49,687 nucleotides of DNA from Xenorhabdus yunnanensis (GCF_028598805.1 NZ_JAQRFI010000035.1:1-49687), one strand, 5' to 3'. Shown: positions 13,504 to 26,576, numbered from the stretch's first letter. Notes: a model not told the origin generated them from the letters alone. Made by a program: numbers and translations.

Positions 13504-13737
13504 ATCGGGTGGAAAATATCTTGTCGCTGGAAACACGCTAAAATTAATAAAAGCTACCTCATCGTAATAGGCTTTATTTTTCCTTTGATTTTTTCCTATG
13601 ATGTGTTTTGCTGTGAATGGTATTGAGACAAAAATATCTCTTATGAGAAAATGGTACTTAATCGTATTTATATTAAAAAATAGCAATTTAAAAAAATAAT
13701 AGTTAAAGCACTTAAGAGAATAACATTAGCGATTTAT

Positions 13738-14133
13738 ATAGGGTTATAGTTATGGATGTATTGGCAGACTTCTTTTTTACGATATTTGAAATATTTTATA
13801 AAATCATAAAGTATACTCTCAAGTTTTTAGCTTGGATATTTAATATTTCAGTTAAAAATATCACCATTTCGTTACTTTCTATAAGTATTTTATTCCTCAT
13901 TATATTCTCAGCAGTAATGACGAGATTTCTGTTCAATATGATATTATTATCAATATTGGTTTGTTTTATTTATAAATTTCGAGGGAAGATAAAAAATTAT
14001 TTTAATAAAAAGGGAATTATGGATTGGTTTAAGTAAACACATTGATAATAACTAATTGTAATGAAATATTGTTAGGTAATAATGATAGGGTTATAGCTTA
14101 TAGAGTTCTAAAACTAAATATCACTATAACCCT
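13738..14133. repeat. Three copies of AGGGTTATAG around a small AT-rich ORF
   Basis: ATAGGGTTATAG occurs at 13738-13749, directly before the small ORF, and again at 14085-14096, after it. The inverse 10-mer CTATAACCCT stands at 14124-14133 and can pair with 14087-14096 as a 10-bp stem with a 27-base loop. The direct copies bracket the AT-rich ORF like the borders of an inserted segment. The right-hand pair could also act as a weak terminator between the ORF and malM. Confidence 0.6.
13752..14036 (+). CDS. Small hydrophobic protein, unknown function
   Basis: I do not recognise this 94-residue protein. It is very rich in Phe, Ile, Leu and Lys. Two membrane-type segments are visible (about 37-57 and 60-75), followed by a basic tail (KFRGKIKNYFNKKG). 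The N-terminal part is amphipathic and aromatic. The codons are strongly AT-biased, unlike rpoC and malM on either side. The ribosome site is weak (AGGG at 13740-13743). It stands alone between the rpoC terminator and the end of malM, which faces it. A genuine small membrane protein, perhaps acquired, is plausible, but a chance frame in AT-rich DNA cannot be excluded. Confidence 0.5.
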   Translation: MDVLADFFFTIFEIFYKIIKYTLKFLAWIFNISVKNITISLLSISILFLIIFSAVMTRFLFNMILLSILVCFIYKFRGKIKNYFNKKGIMDWFK

Positions 14134-14143
14134 TTAATAAAAA

Positions 14144-15147
14144 TTATTTCTTACTTTTTATCGTATTGATAAAAGTTTCCCGTGCAGTTGGTGAGCCAAG
14201 GCGCTCCGCTTCATCCAATAGTTTCAATGCCTTATCAATATCGCCATGACTAATGGCTTTCTTGATGGCGTCATTGAAATATTTTTCAGTATCGTTCAGT
14301 ACAGGTTTAACTGTAGGTGACGTGGTGGAGTGAGGGGTAGCTGTAGGAGCTGTTATTACAGGTATAGATATTGCTTGTGTAGAACCGACTGTGATCGGTT
14401 TGGACGTAGTTGTAGAAATAGGTGTAGAAAATACCTGACCGATCAGAATATTGCCTGCATTGCGTTCTGATTTTACTTTTAGCGTTAATGTTCCTGTCTC
14501 TGTATGGCGTGCGATCGGATCGGGAATATTAGGGATAGAATTACCGACTCCTTTAGCATAAGCCTTAGCAGGATCGATCATTTGTGTTGAAGTTTGTAAA
14601 TCTGAACGGGTGGTATAAATCAGCAAATAAATCCGCTGTTGCCCCAATGCGGGTGTTAGCTTTAATACACCCTCAAGCCTATCAGTGGACATTATGCCCG
14701 GTTGTTGATAACGAAAATAGTGACTTGGATAAAAGGCAGAGGGATGGAGTTGTTCATCAAGTACTAAAACATTCGGTGAATACACCTGCTCATCCTTTAT
14801 CAGGCTGTTCAGAGTGATTTCCAATGAGCCTTGATTGGCAGGTAAAGCAAATGCAGCTATCGCCCCACTAATATTTCCGTTATTAAGCTGCTGTGACGTA
14901 CTATTAAGAATAATAGTCTGTGTGTCATGAGTATTAATTGGCTGCCACTGTAGTTCCTGCAAAGTTGGTAGAGACAAAGCTGGCGCAATAGCGTTGGTTG
15001 TTTCTGGATCTACTCCTGCTTTATTAGTTATTACAGAACTAGATTCTGTTGTATCAGACAGTGCGATATCTGATGCAGCATAACTCACAGCAGGAATTAT
15101 GTTGCAGAGCAGAGCACTGAGACAAAGTGAGAGTAATTTCTTTTTCA

Positions 15148-15148
<1 letters not shown>
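14144..15148 (-). CDS. malM: Maltose operon periplasmic protein MalM
   Basis: MalM is the last gene of the malK-lamB-malM operon; it is periplasmic and not essential for maltose use. From ATG 15148 the product is 334 residues (E. coli 306). A signal peptide (MKKKLLSLCLSALLCNIIPAVSYA) is followed by a variable stretch. The conserved core includes SPNVLVLDEQLHPSAFYPS, TDRLEGVLKLTPALGQQRIYLL, DPAKAYAKGVGNSIP and the C-terminal repeat-like helix GDIDKALKLLDEAERLGSP. The start overlaps the lamB stop as TAATG, which implies translational coupling; an in-frame TTG 9 bases upstream is less likely. The variable N-terminal part (residues about 30-46) shares a DNA segment with thiE. Confidence 0.95.
15012..15059. 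repeat. Segment shared in frame with thiE (copy 1)
   Basis: ACTCCTGCTTTATTA followed by TTAT and ACAGA (15012-15037) and then GTATCAGAC (15051-15059) recur in the same order at 38541-38591 inside thiE. The first 26 positions differ at two sites. In both genes the segment is read on the minus strand in the same frame, giving SDT, then SVI(T/N)NKAGV. The proteins are otherwise unrelated. Confidence 0.7.
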
Positions 15149-17566
<2,418 letters not shown>

Positions 17567-17789
17567 TTTTTCCCTCTCTCGGATTTGCCACCTCAGTTTT
17601 CTGTTCGCTTCCTATTTCGTCTTCGTTTCTTATTCGCCATAGCGAGAAACTTAGTGAAAAACTGATGGCAGGATTGTGTATAAAATAACAAGCGTGAGAA
17701 TCCTCCATCCCAGAATTTTTGATGGTGGAGGAGTCAGGAGGACGAGATTAATGTGATTGATAAAGGAGGGAAAAAATTGTCAGGTAAGA

Positions 17790-17805
17790 TGTGACTTAAA
17801 TCTCA
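17790..17805 (+). promoter_or_regulatory. CRP-like site in malK/malE region
   Basis: TGTGA-N6-TCTCA matches the CRP half-site consensus TGTGA-N6-TCACA at 9 of 10 positions. cAMP-CRP helps MalT at the E. coli malE and malK promoters, so the position is as expected. Confidence 0.65.
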
Positions 17806-17851
17806 AAAAAGGATGTCGTCTTGATGTTAACGTCCTGATTTTAATTGTTTT

Positions 17852-17867
17852 TGTAAGCCAGTTCACA
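17852..17867 (+). promoter_or_regulatory. Second CRP-like site in malK/malE region
   Basis: TGTAA-N6-TCACA matches the CRP consensus at 9 of 10 positions and lies 62 bp from the first site, between the MalT-type boxes on the malK and malE sides. Confidence 0.6.
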
Positions 17868-17990
17868 CTCATGCGGTATGAGGCGTAGAGCGGGGGAGGA
17901 TGAGTCTTTTTTACATTGATTGCACACTGGTGCCATTTTATCGCTGTGTAATAAAGATAGTTATCTTGAATTAACAAATGAAAAGGCGGA

Positions 17991-19193
17991 ATGATGACCA
18001 AGAAAATTTTAAAAGCGGGGACTCGTACCCTGATGCTTTCCGTTTTAACAACATGTGTACTGTCTGCTTCAGCCTTTGCGAAGCTGGAAGAAGGCAAGTT
18101 GGTAATTTGGATCAATGGTGATAAAGGTTATAACGGGTTGGCGCAAGTCGGTGAAAAATTTGCAAAAGAAACGGGAATTTCTGTCACTGTTGAGCATCCT
18201 GATAAAATGGAAGAAAAATATACCCAGATTGCGGCCAGTGGAGATGGGCCAGATATTATTTTCTGGGCGCATGATCGCTTTGGTGGTTATGCTCAATCAG
18301 GGTTAGTAGCTGAAATCACACCTGATAAATCGTTTATTGATAAGCTATTTCCTTTTACGTGGGATGCCGTTCGTTATGACGGAAAATTGGTAGGGTATCC
18401 TGTCGCAGTTGAAGCTCTTTCTCTTATCTACAATAAAGATTTAATTAAATCCCCCCCTAAAACATGGGAAGAAATCCCCGCTTTGGATAATGAACTGAAA
18501 AAGCAAAATAAAAGCGCAATCATGTTCAATTTGCAGGAACCATATTTCACTTGGCCGCTGATTGCTGCTGATGGTGGGTATGCCTTCAAGGCAGAGAACG
18601 GGACTTATAATGTTAAAGATAGCGGAGTGAATAATTCAGGTTCTAAAGCGGGAATGCAATTCCTGGTTGATTTAGTCAAAAATAAACACCTCAATGCGGA
18701 TATTGATTATTCCATCGCCGAAGCTGCCTTCAATAAAGGCAAAACAGCGATGACGATTAACGGTCCTTGGGCTTGGGCGAATATAGATAAAAGCAAAATT
18801 AATTATGGTGTGACTTTATTACCAACTTTTAAAGAAAATCCCTCTAAACCCTTTGTTGGCATTTTAACAGCGGGGATTAATGCGGCCAGCCCCAATAAAG
18901 AGTTAGCGAAGGAGTTTTTGGAAAATTACCTGCTTACTAATGAAGGATTGGCAATGATAGACAAAGATAAGCCGTTGGGAGCGGTGGCTTTGAAGTCCTA
19001 TCAGGAGATCCTCGCGAAAGATCCACGTATTGCCGCTACGATGGAAAACGCTCAAAAAGGTGAAATTATGCCGAATATCTCCCAAATGAGTAGTTTCTGG
19101 TACGCAATGCGTAGTGCTGTTCTTAACACAGTCAGCGGGCGTCAGGCGGTAGATGCTGCTCTTGAAGATGCTAAAACGAGAATAACAAAATAA
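17991..19193 (+). CDS. malE: Maltose/maltodextrin-binding protein MalE
   Basis: MalE is the periplasmic binding protein that delivers maltodextrins to MalFGK2. The product is 400 residues from the first of two adjacent ATGs; the second (17994) is equally possible with the AGGCGG site at 17984-17989. A signal peptide ends at ...SASAFA before [20 protein letters not shown]. Ligand-site and signature regions are conserved, including [40 protein letters not shown] and [11 protein letters not shown]. It ends ...DAKTRITK as in E. coli. It begins malEFG, divergent from malK. Confidence 0.98.
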   Translation: MMTKKILKAGTRTLMLSVLTTCVLSASAFAKLEEGKLVIWINGDKGYNGLAQVGEKFAKETGISVTVEHPDKMEEKYTQIAASGDGPDIIFWAHDRFGGYAQSGLVAEITPDKSFIDKLFPFTWDAVRYDGKLVGYPVAVEALSLIYNKDLIKSPPKTWEEIPALDNELKKQNKSAIMFNLQEPYFTWPLIAADGGYAFKAENGTYNVKDSGVNNSGSKAGMQFLVDLVKNKHLNADIDYSIAEAAFNKGKTAMTINGPWAWANIDKSKINYGVTLLPTFKENPSKPFVGILTAGINAASPNKELAKEFLENYLLTNEGLAMIDKDKPLGAVALKSYQEILAKDPRIAATMENAQKGEIMPNISQMSSFWYAMRSAVLNTVSGRQAVDAALEDAKTRITK

Positions 19194-19202
19194 ACGAATG
19201 AC

Positions 19203-19225
19203 AAGCTCCTGATTCTAAGGAGCTT
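19203..19225 (+). terminator. Hairpin after malE (attenuator or mRNA 3' end)
   Basis: AAGCTCCT (19203-19210) pairs with AGGAGCTT (19218-19225) around a 7-base loop, 9 bases after malE. Only two or three Ts follow, so it is a weak terminator. In E. coli the malE-malF gap carries repetitive hairpins that stabilise malE mRNA and lower malF; this stem could do the same job. Confidence 0.55.
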
Positions 19226-19234
19226 TAGCACCTT

Positions 19235-19266
19235 ATTGTGATAGGTTCTGATTGTGATAGGTTCTG
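19235..19266 (+). repeat. Perfect 16-bp tandem repeat, malE-malF gap
   Basis: ATTGTGATAGGTTCTG occurs twice head to tail (19235-19250, 19251-19266) without a mismatch. The internal GATAGGTTCT also matches the arm of the inverted-repeat element at 836-932 (in reverse complement). AGTGA...TCACT follows and may form a small stem. Confidence 0.9.
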
Positions 19267-19311
19267 AGTGATTGGGATTCAGTCACTATTATTGGTAACA
19301 GGAAGTGCAAG

Positions 19312-20877
19312 ATGTCAGCGACATTAGAAAAAACAGTATGGTGGCAGCATCCTGCCCTGAAATGGTTTTCTGTAGGTTTTTGCCTGCTTTTTACTGGGTA
19401 TCTGGTTGTGTTGATGTATGTGCAGGGAGAATACCTGTTTGCGATGTTAACACTGGTATTGCTGGGGAGTGGTATCTATGTTTTTTCCAACCGGAAGACT
19501 TATGTTTGGCGCTATACCTACCCCGGAATTGCTGGAATAGGGCTATTTATACTGTTTCCGCTTATCTGCACGATTGCTATCGCTTTTACAAATTATAGCA
19601 GTACCAATCAATTGACATTTGAACGTGCTCAAACTGTATTAATGAGTCGCCATTATCAGACGGGAGAGCCATTTAATTTCAAACTCTATCCTGCATCTGA
19701 ACAATGGCGTTTGGCATTAAGCGTTACAGATAGTGATAGTTTATTGATATCTGATCCTTTTTCTCTCATGGGAGCGGAAGAAGCGGAAGAAATAGTATTA
19801 CCTCTCCATGAGCAGGATAAAAAACTTGAAGGTGATGCTGCGACATTACGCACCATCACTCAGCATCGGCAGGCATTGGGGCAATTGGTGGTAGTTCTTC
19901 CTGATAGCAGTAAATTGAGAATGAGTTCTTTACGCCAGTTCTCTGCTATCAATCCTCTTTATTCTCTTGATGAAGATGGGGTTACGCTGACCGATAAACA
20001 AACTGGCTTACAATATCGACCGAATATGGATATAGGGTTCTACCAATCCATTAATGCTGAAGGAGGGTGGACTAAGGAAACGTTAAGCCCTGGGTTCACA
20101 GTTTTTATTGGTTGGAAAAATTTCTTAAGAGTGATACAGGATGAGGGTATTCAAAAACCTTTTTTGTCCATTTTTATCTGGACAGTGGTTTTCTCTCTAT
20201 TGACAGTGGTATTGACCGTTGCGCTGGGTATGATCCTCGCTTGTATTGTGCAATGGGAAGCGCTTAAGGGACGAGCAATTTATCGTGTATTGCTTATTTT
20301 GCCTTATGCTGTTCCGTCATTTATTTCCATTCTGATTTTCAAGGGATTGTTTAACCAGAGTTTTGGTGAAATTAATTTGGTGCTGAATGGACTGTTTGGC
20401 CTTAAACCGGATTGGTTTACAGATCCAACACTCGCTCGAACAATGTTGATTATTGTAAATACGTGGTTGGGCTATCCCTATATGATGATTCTTTGCATGG
20501 GGTTGCTGAAGTCTATCCCTGATGATCTTTATGAGGCATCGGCACTTGATGGTGCTGGGCCATGGCAGAATTTCACCAAAATTACCTTTCCATTATTAAT
20601 TAAGCCATTGACACCGTTGTTGATTGCCAGCTTTGCTTTCAACTTTAATAACTTTGTCCTGATTCAGCTGTTAACTAACGGTAAACCTGATCATATTGGA
20701 ACAACAACACCTGCGGGCTATACCGATCTTTTGGTGAGCTATACCTATCGCATTGCATTTGAGGGTGGTGGTGGTCAGGATTTTGGTCTGGCGGCAGCAA
20801 TTGCAACATTGATCTTTTTGTTGGTAGGCGCATTAGCCATCATCAATTTGAAAACCACCCGCATTAAATTTGATTAA
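19312..20877 (+). CDS. malF: Maltose ABC transporter permease MalF
   Basis: MalF is one of the two inner-membrane subunits of the maltose importer. The product is 521 residues (E. coli 514). Three N-terminal membrane segments precede the large periplasmic P2 domain (about residues 90-275, including FTNYSSTNQLTFERAQ), and further segments follow. The EAA loop that docks on MalK is EASALDGAGPWQNFTKITFPLL from residue 408, and the maltose-site region NFNNFVLIQLLTNG is intact. AGGAAG (19300-19305) precedes ATG 19312. malG follows after 12 bases. Confidence 0.98.
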   Translation: MSATLEKTVWWQHPALKWFSVGFCLLFTGYLVVLMYVQGEYLFAMLTLVLLGSGIYVFSNRKTYVWRYTYPGIAGIGLFILFPLICTIAIAFTNYSSTNQLTFERAQTVLMSRHYQTGEPFNFKLYPASEQWRLALSVTDSDSLLISDPFSLMGAEEAEEIVLPLHEQDKKLEGDAATLRTITQHRQALGQLVVVLPDSSKLRMSSLRQFSAINPLYSLDEDGVTLTDKQTGLQYRPNMDIGFYQSINAEGGWTKETLSPGFTVFIGWKNFLRVIQDEGIQKPFLSIFIWTVVFSLLTVVLTVALGMILACIVQWEALKGRAIYRVLLILPYAVPSFISILIFKGLFNQSFGEINLVLNGLFGLKPDWFTDPTLARTMLIIVNTWLGYPYMMILCMGLLKSIPDDLYEASALDGAGPWQNFTKITFPLLIKPLTPLLIASFAFNFNNFVLIQLLTNGKPDHIGTTTPAGYTDLLVSYTYRIAFEGGGGQDFGLAAAIATLIFLLVGALAIINLKTTRIKFD

Positions 20878-20889
20878 GGAGGAAAGAAG

Positions 20890-21780
20890 ATGGCGATGGT
20901 ACAGCCCAAATCGCAACGATGGCGGGTATGGGGAACACATGCATTTATGCTGGCTTTTATTGCCCTGATTCTGTTCCCTCTGCTGATGGTAATTGCCATT
21001 TCTTTGCGTCCGGGTAATTTTGCTACGGGTAATTTGATTCCTGACACTATTTCATGGGAACACTGGAAGTTGGCACTTGGCTACAGTGTGGAATCTTCTG
21101 ATGGACAAGTCATACTCCCTCCATTTCCTGTCATGCAATGGCTTTGGAATTCTGTAAAGGTTGCATTCATTACTGCCACTGGCATTGTGGCACTATCAAC
21201 GACATGTGCTTATGCATTTGCCCGCATGCGCTTTCGTGGAAAAAGCCCCTTACTCAAAGGAATGCTTATATTTCAGATGTTCCCTCCGGTGCTTTCGTTG
21301 GTAGCACTCTATGCCTTGTTTGATCGATTGGGAGAATATATTCCTTTCCTTGGTCTCAATACCCACGGTGGTGTGATTTTTGCTTATATGGGCGGAATTG
21401 CTTTGCATGTCTGGACGATCAAAGGTTACTTCGAAACGATAGATCGCTCTCTGGAAGAAGCCGCAATGTTGGATGGGGCGACATCGTGGCAAATTTTCCG
21501 TTTGATACTGCTGCCGCTTTCTGTACCTATATTGGCTGTTGTATTTATTTTGTCGTTTATTGGCGTCATTACTGAAGTACCTGTTGCATCTCTGCTATTA
21601 CGTGACGTGGACAATTACACGTTGGCAGTGGGAATGCAGCAATATCTTCATCCACAGAACTATCTCTGGGGAGATTTTGCTGCGGCGGCTGTACTTTCTG
21701 CTATTCCTATCACGGTGATTTTCTTACTTGCCCAACGTTGGTTGGTGGGTGGATTGACATCGGGAGGAGTGAAAGGCTGA
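20890..21780 (+). CDS. malG: Maltose ABC transporter permease MalG
   Basis: MalG pairs with MalF to form the transmembrane pathway, and its C-terminal tail inserts into the MalK dimer. It is 296 residues, exactly the E. coli length, starting [14 protein letters not shown] and ending LTSGGVKG. About six membrane segments are visible. The EAA loop is [22 protein letters not shown] from residue 189. A strong AAGGAGG ribosome site lies in the 12-base gap after malF. A terminator 58 bases downstream ends malEFG. Confidence 0.98.
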   Translation: MAMVQPKSQRWRVWGTHAFMLAFIALILFPLLMVIAISLRPGNFATGNLIPDTISWEHWKLALGYSVESSDGQVILPPFPVMQWLWNSVKVAFITATGIVALSTTCAYAFARMRFRGKSPLLKGMLIFQMFPPVLSLVALYALFDRLGEYIPFLGLNTHGGVIFAYMGGIALHVWTIKGYFETIDRSLEEAAMLDGATSWQIFRLILLPLSVPILAVVFILSFIGVITEVPVASLLLRDVDNYTLAVGMQQYLHPQNYLWGDFAAAAVLSAIPITVIFLLAQRWLVGGLTSGGVKG

Positions 21781-21837
21781 GATCTGTCTAACGTCTATTC
21801 GCTTTTGTTGGTTTGGTTCTTTGTTGGTTTAACTTTT

Positions 21838-21875
21838 CCCCAATCACATTTATTTATGTGATTGGGGATTTTTTT
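21838..21875 (+). terminator. Intrinsic terminator of malEFG
   Basis: A perfect 12-bp stem (CCCCAATCACAT 21838-21849; complement 21856-21867) with a 6-base loop leads into seven Ts (21869-21875). On the minus strand no T-run follows, so it serves malEFG rather than the converging malPQ unit. Confidence 0.92.
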
Positions 21876-21932
21876 CCTTTGCCACCGCCCTACAATTTGA
21901 AATTTATTGGGTATAGTGGATGGCTTAACAAA

Positions 21933-24101
21933 TTATGAACTTTGTTTTCGGCACTCTTCTACGGTTTGTAACAAATGGTTGATATGAGCATCCGCAAACA
22001 TATTTTCCAATGTGATAGTGAGTTTTCGTCGCCAGTTAGGGTATTCCTCTGTTGTGCCAGGGATATTAACGGGGCGTTCCATATCCAGCCAGTCTTCAGG
22101 TTGTAATCCTAATAAGGCACAAGCACTATGGGCTATATAACAATGTATGCTTTGATTTATAGCAGTTGACATCGGATATTCAGTTTGTGCCAGAGATATT
22201 GATTTCTGTAACGAGGAAAGGCTATCAGCCTTGCTCAGTTCTTCTGATATCTTACCTAACTCTTCTAATAAATAGCCGTGACGATTTAAATTGGCTAATA
22301 ATTCCTGCTTGCAGCGTTTACGTTCAGAATACAAATCGGCAAGAAGCGCTTTATCAGGGTATAAACCGATGGCTTCTCCTAAGGTTAAATCTTCATTTTG
22401 CCAGAATCCCCGCAAGGTAGGTAGGTCATGGGTAGTAATGGTTGCCATTGCTTGTGCGGGATATTCATCAGGGGAGCGATATTCACCTTGTTCGTTGCGT
22501 TCAAAATAAAATACCTTATAGGAATAAACACCTCTATCCCGTAACTTATCGACAATTTCTTCCGGCACAATCCCCAAATCTTCGCCTATCACCAAGCAAC
22601 GATTACGCTGGCTTTCCAGTGCCAATATTGCTAACAAATCATCAACTGGATAATGGACATAAACGCCTTTATCGGCAGTTTCTCCTTGTGGTATCCACCA
22701 GAGCCTGAGTAGAGACATCACATGATCGATACGCAATGCCCCGCAATGGCGCATGTTGCTACGTAGTAATTCAATGAAAGGTTGATAGGCTTGAGCTTTT
22801 AAAACATGGGGATTCATTGGTGGAAGCCCCCAATTTTGGCCTAGTGGTCCTAGAATATCAGGGGGCGCTCCTACAGATGCTTTGGTGCAATAGATGCTTC
22901 GGTTACACCAAGTTTCTGAGCCACCTTGAGCAACCCCGACGGCAAGATCACGGTAAAGGCCAATCGACATATGGCTGGTTTGGCTGGCAGTGAAGCATTC
23001 GGCAAGTTGAGTATCAGCCAGCCATTGTAGCCAAAGGAAAAATTCTATCTCCTGTGGATGTGAATGACAGAATGCTTTAACGGCATCACTCTCCGGTTCA
23101 CGATATTCTTCCGGCCATACAGGCCAGCCCCAATAAACATTATTTTCCTCGTATAGTTTATGGTGCAGAGCATCATAAACAGCTTGAGAGTAAAGATTCT
23201 TGCCGCCTTTGTTTACAAATTGCTGGAAAGCGATCTGTTGGGGATCATCGTCAGACCGAAACTTAAATTGCGGATAAGCCAGACGCAATGCAGCCATTTT
23301 TAATGTCATGACAGTGGCGTAATCGACCCATTCTGCTTGGCGGGCTTGCTGGATTTTGCACTGTGTTTCCGTTGATTGCCACCACTCTTGTGCTTCGGCG
23401 CTGTAATTAAAGTCTTCCACCTGATTCACAGCAATGTAAATAATATTGAGCCAGTGACGGGAAGATGGGCTGTAAGGGCTGGCATTATCAGGCATCGCAG
23501 GATATATGGCATGAAGAGGATTCAGACCAATAAAGGAGCCACCACGTTGTGCCAGTTCTTGTTGCATGTATCTCAGATCGCCAAAATCGCCAATTCCCCA
23601 GTTATTTTCTGATCGCAGGGTATAGAGTTGAACGCAAGCACCCCAAAGTTTTTCACCACGTGTTATGGCATCGGGTTCGTAACAGCGTTCTGGAGCAACG
23701 ATAAGCTGTATAGAGTATTGCTGAGAGTGAGTTTCTGGTTTCACCTTCGGTATTAGGAACAGTGTGTGATATCCCAAGGGAAGATCGGTCGGCAAAGTAA
23801 GTTGAAGTTGGCAATGACCACGAAATATTTCGCCTTGCTCAGTGTATATCTGCCATTGGTAGTTATTGGTATCTTCCAGAGGCAGAGTCACTATTTGTTC
23901 CTGAATAACCACTTTAACATTAGGTAAAGAAGAAGCATGTAAAGGAGAAACCGGTCTTCCGACCGGTATATCTGTATTCATGGCTTCCAGTATTCGATGC
24001 CTGGTTTCAGCAGGGATCGCCTGCGGTTTCCCATAGGCATTAATATATTCGCTGACAATGCCGGCCTCAGTTGCCAAATCATTGAGGCGTTTGTTTTCCA
24101 T
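21933..24101 (-). CDS. malQ: 4-alpha-glucanotransferase (amylomaltase) MalQ
   Basis: MalQ transfers glucanosyl units between maltodextrins and releases glucose, giving chains long enough for MalP. It is a cytosolic GH77 enzyme. The product is 722 residues (E. coli 694). Catalytic residues are visible: nucleophile D459 in RIDHVMSLLRLWW, acid/base E507 in VIGEDLGIVPEEI and D559 in TTHDLPTLRGFW. The loop KASVGAPPDILGPLGQNWGLPPM is conserved. It starts 9 bases after malP in a malPQ operon, with AGGGA as ribosome site, and converges on malG. Confidence 0.97.
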   Translation of the reverse strand: MENKRLNDLATEAGIVSEYINAYGKPQAIPAETRHRILEAMNTDIPVGRPVSPLHASSLPNVKVVIQEQIVTLPLEDTNNYQWQIYTEQGEIFRGHCQLQLTLPTDLPLGYHTLFLIPKVKPETHSQQYSIQLIVAPERCYEPDAITRGEKLWGACVQLYTLRSENNWGIGDFGDLRYMQQELAQRGGSFIGLNPLHAIYPAMPDNASPYSPSSRHWLNIIYIAVNQVEDFNYSAEAQEWWQSTETQCKIQQARQAEWVDYATVMTLKMAALRLAYPQFKFRSDDDPQQIAFQQFVNKGGKNLYSQAVYDALHHKLYEENNVYWGWPVWPEEYREPESDAVKAFCHSHPQEIEFFLWLQWLADTQLAECFTASQTSHMSIGLYRDLAVGVAQGGSETWCNRSIYCTKASVGAPPDILGPLGQNWGLPPMNPHVLKAQAYQPFIELLRSNMRHCGALRIDHVMSLLRLWWIPQGETADKGVYVHYPVDDLLAILALESQRNRCLVIGEDLGIVPEEIVDKLRDRGVYSYKVFYFERNEQGEYRSPDEYPAQAMATITTHDLPTLRGFWQNEDLTLGEAIGLYPDKALLADLYSERKRCKQELLANLNRHGYLLEELGKISEELSKADSLSSLQKSISLAQTEYPMSTAINQSIHCYIAHSACALLGLQPEDWLDMERPVNIPGTTEEYPNWRRKLTITLENMFADAHINHLLQTVEECRKQSS

Positions 24102-24110
24102 ACTAAATCC

Positions 24111-26576
24111 CTATTTGGTTTGCCAGATATTTTGTTGATAATCTTGGATAGCACGGTCAGAGCTAAATTTACCCATTCTAGCGGTATTTAGTACAGTACT
24201 ACGCGTCCAACCTTGAGCATCGCGATATCGAATATCAATTTGCTTATGGGCATGGCAGTAAGAGGCAAAATCAGTCAGAACTAAATAAGGATCACCACCG
24301 TCAGTCAGGCTATGTAACATGAGATCAAATGAGTGCGTTTCTCCATGGCTGAACTCACCGTTGGCGAGAGAAACAAGAATATCTTTCAAATGATAATTTT
24401 GTTGGAGTACATTTTGTGGATTGTAGTTGCTGTTTAGTAAGGCTTTGGCTTCTTCCACGGTTTTTCCGAAGATAAAGATATTGTCATTGCCAACTTGTTC
24501 TGCGATTTCGACATTCGCTCCATCCAGTGTTCCAATGGTTAATGCACCGTTTAAGGCTAATTTCATATTGCCTGTACCAGAGGCTTCTTTGCCCGCAGTA
24601 GAGATTTGTTCTGATACATCGGCAGCCGGGATCATCAGTTCCGCAGCGGAAACATTGTAATCAGGGATAAAAGCAATTTTGATGCGATCACGGACTATAG
24701 GATCATGATTGATCTTTTCGGCTGCATGATTGATGGCTGAGATGATGTTTTTGGCCAGATAATAGCCGGGAGCTGCTTTGGCACCGAACAGAAAGACACG
24801 GGGATGGATATCCAAGGCCGGATTTTCCTGAATCTGCCGATAAAGTGACAAGATATGGAGCAGGTTCAGATGCTGGCGTTTGTATTCATGCAAACGTTTT
24901 ATCTGTATATCGAAAATAGCATGGGGATCAATCTTGAGTCCCATTACTTTATTGACATAGTTAGACAGGCTAATTTTATTGTCTTGCTTAATGGCTCGAT
25001 AGGTTTCACGGAAGGCAGAATCGTCGGCATAAGGCTCGAGTTTCTTCAAGGCAGCAAGATCATGAATCCATTCATGGCCTAATGTTTGGTCAAGTAGTGA
25101 AGAGAGTGCAGGATTACACTGTTTTAACCAACGACGAGGGGTTACACCATTAGTCACGTTGTGGAATTTAGTTGGCCACAATTGATGATATTCGGGGAAT
25201 AAATCTGTCACGATCAGGGATGAGTGCAGTGCTGCGACACCGTTGATAGCAAAGCAGGCGACAACACAAAGATTAGCCATTCTTACTTGATTGTCATGAA
25301 TAACCGCCAATTTTTCCCAGACTTGTTGGTTATCAGGCCAGATTTGCTCCACGGTTTTTTTAAAGCGTCGGTTGATTTCTTGAATAATGCGATGATGACG
25401 TGGCAGAAGTTCACTAATTAGTTGTTCATCCCAACGTTCTAAGCCCTCTGGCAGCAAGGTATGGTTGGTATAGGCGAAAGTTTTCCCAGTGATTTCCCAT
25501 GCGGTTTCCCAATTCAATTGATATTCATCAAGCAGAAGACGCATCATTTCAGGAATAGCAATGGTTGGATGTGTATCGTTAAGCTGGATAACTTCGTAGC
25601 GCGCCAGCTCTTCTATTTTACGTCCTGCTTGTTGATGGCGTCGCAGAATATCTGCCACGGCACAAGCACACTGGAAATATTGTTGCATCAGGCGCAGTCG
25701 CTTACCTGCCTGATGATTATCATTCGGGTAGAGCACTTTGGTCAGACTGGCAGCTTCAATGCCTTGTTGTTCGGCATGCAGGAATTGCCCATCATTGAAA
25801 AGTGATAGATCAAAGGGACTATCGTATGTTGCTTGCCATAAACGAAGGGGTTGAGTTATACCGTTGCTATACCCAATCACAGGTAAATCCCACGCTTCGC
25901 CAATCAGATTAAATGCGGGAACCCAAGTTTCATGACCATCGGCAGTTGTTACGATTTCACCACCAAAACTGACGCCAACTTTTAATTGTGTGTTATGGCG
26001 GAACCAGGGATAGGACTCGCGCCCCCAATCGTCAGGGGCTTCAATTTGTTGACTCTTTTTAAAAGATTGGCGGAAGAGACCATATTGATAATTGAGGCCA
26101 TATCCTGTAGCGGATTGATTGAGGGTCGCCATTGAATCGAGAAAACAGGCTGCTAGCCTCCCCAATCCTCCATTGCCTAAAGCGGGATCGGTTTCTTCTT
26201 CCAGCAAATCACTCAAAATGATGCCATATTCTGCCAAATAAGACTGAATATCGTCATACCAACCAAGATTCAACAAGTTGTTAGCTGTTAGTCGACCTAT
26301 CAGAAATTCCATCGAGATATAATTCACATGACGTTGACTGTCAGGAGATGAATTAACAGGGTCCTGCTGTACAGGAAGAGGGAGTAATTCAGAAACTGCT
26401 GCACTAATGGCTTGCCACCACTGATGCTGAGTCATTTCCTGAGCTGAGCTGAGCCCGAAACGCTGCCACTGACGTGTAAGTGCAGCCTGAAATAAAGCTT
26501 TATTGAGCTTCGGGTTTTTATCTGATTCGCATTTTTTATCTAATGTGGACTTTTGATCTAATGTGGATAGTTGCAT
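24111..26576 (-). CDS. malP: Maltodextrin phosphorylase MalP
   Basis: MalP phosphorolyses maltodextrins to glucose-1-phosphate. The product is 821 residues (E. coli 797), a GT35 enzyme. It has [14 protein letters not shown] near the N-terminus, [48 protein letters not shown] and the pyridoxal-phosphate lysine K672 in [17 protein letters not shown]. The extra length is mostly an N-terminal extension (residues 1-26) containing the repeat [12 protein letters not shown], encoded by an 18-bp tandem duplication; a start inside the extension cannot be ruled out. It is the first gene of malPQ, divergent from malT. Confidence 0.97.
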   Translation of the reverse strand: MQLSTLDQKSTLDKKCESDKNPKLNKALFQAALTRQWQRFGLSSAQEMTQHQWWQAISAAVSELLPLPVQQDPVNSSPDSQRHVNYISMEFLIGRLTANNLLNLGWYDDIQSYLAEYGIILSDLLEEETDPALGNGGLGRLAACFLDSMATLNQSATGYGLNYQYGLFRQSFKKSQQIEAPDDWGRESYPWFRHNTQLKVGVSFGGEIVTTADGHETWVPAFNLIGEAWDLPVIGYSNGITQPLRLWQATYDSPFDLSLFNDGQFLHAEQQGIEAASLTKVLYPNDNHQAGKRLRLMQQYFQCACAVADILRRHQQAGRKIEELARYEVIQLNDTHPTIAIPEMMRLLLDEYQLNWETAWEITGKTFAYTNHTLLPEGLERWDEQLISELLPRHHRIIQEINRRFKKTVEQIWPDNQQVWEKLAVIHDNQVRMANLCVVACFAINGVAALHSSLIVTDLFPEYHQLWPTKFHNVTNGVTPRRWLKQCNPALSSLLDQTLGHEWIHDLAALKKLEPYADDSAFRETYRAIKQDNKISLSNYVNKVMGLKIDPHAIFDIQIKRLHEYKRQHLNLLHILSLYRQIQENPALDIHPRVFLFGAKAAPGYYLAKNIISAINHAAEKINHDPIVRDRIKIAFIPDYNVSAAELMIPAADVSEQISTAGKEASGTGNMKLALNGALTIGTLDGANVEIAEQVGNDNIFIFGKTVEEAKALLNSNYNPQNVLQQNYHLKDILVSLANGEFSHGETHSFDLMLHSLTDGGDPYLVLTDFASYCHAHKQIDIRYRDAQGWTRSTVLNTARMGKFSSDRAIQDYQQNIWQTK
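26533..26568. repeat. 18-bp tandem duplication at the malP 5' end
   Basis: Units 26533-26550 and 26551-26568 share the core ATCTAATGTGGA and differ at two bases. Read on the minus strand they encode STLDQK and STLDKK, so the duplication is in frame. Confidence 0.85.

Larger units (their letters stand above)
17567..17990. promoter_or_regulatory. malK/malE divergent control region with MalT-type boxes
   Basis: This gap should serve malK (minus) and malE (plus). MalT activates by cooperative binding to decamers like GGGGAKGAGG. Candidates are GGGGAGGATG at 17893-17902 (9/10, toward malE), GTGGAGGAGT at 17725-17734 (8/10), CAGGAGGACG at 17735-17744 (7/10) and, on the minus strand toward malK, TGGGATGGAG at 17703-17712 (7/10). 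Two CRP-like sites lie between them. This is the layout of the E. coli malEp-malKp region, although individual sites are only pattern matches. Confidence 0.7.
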
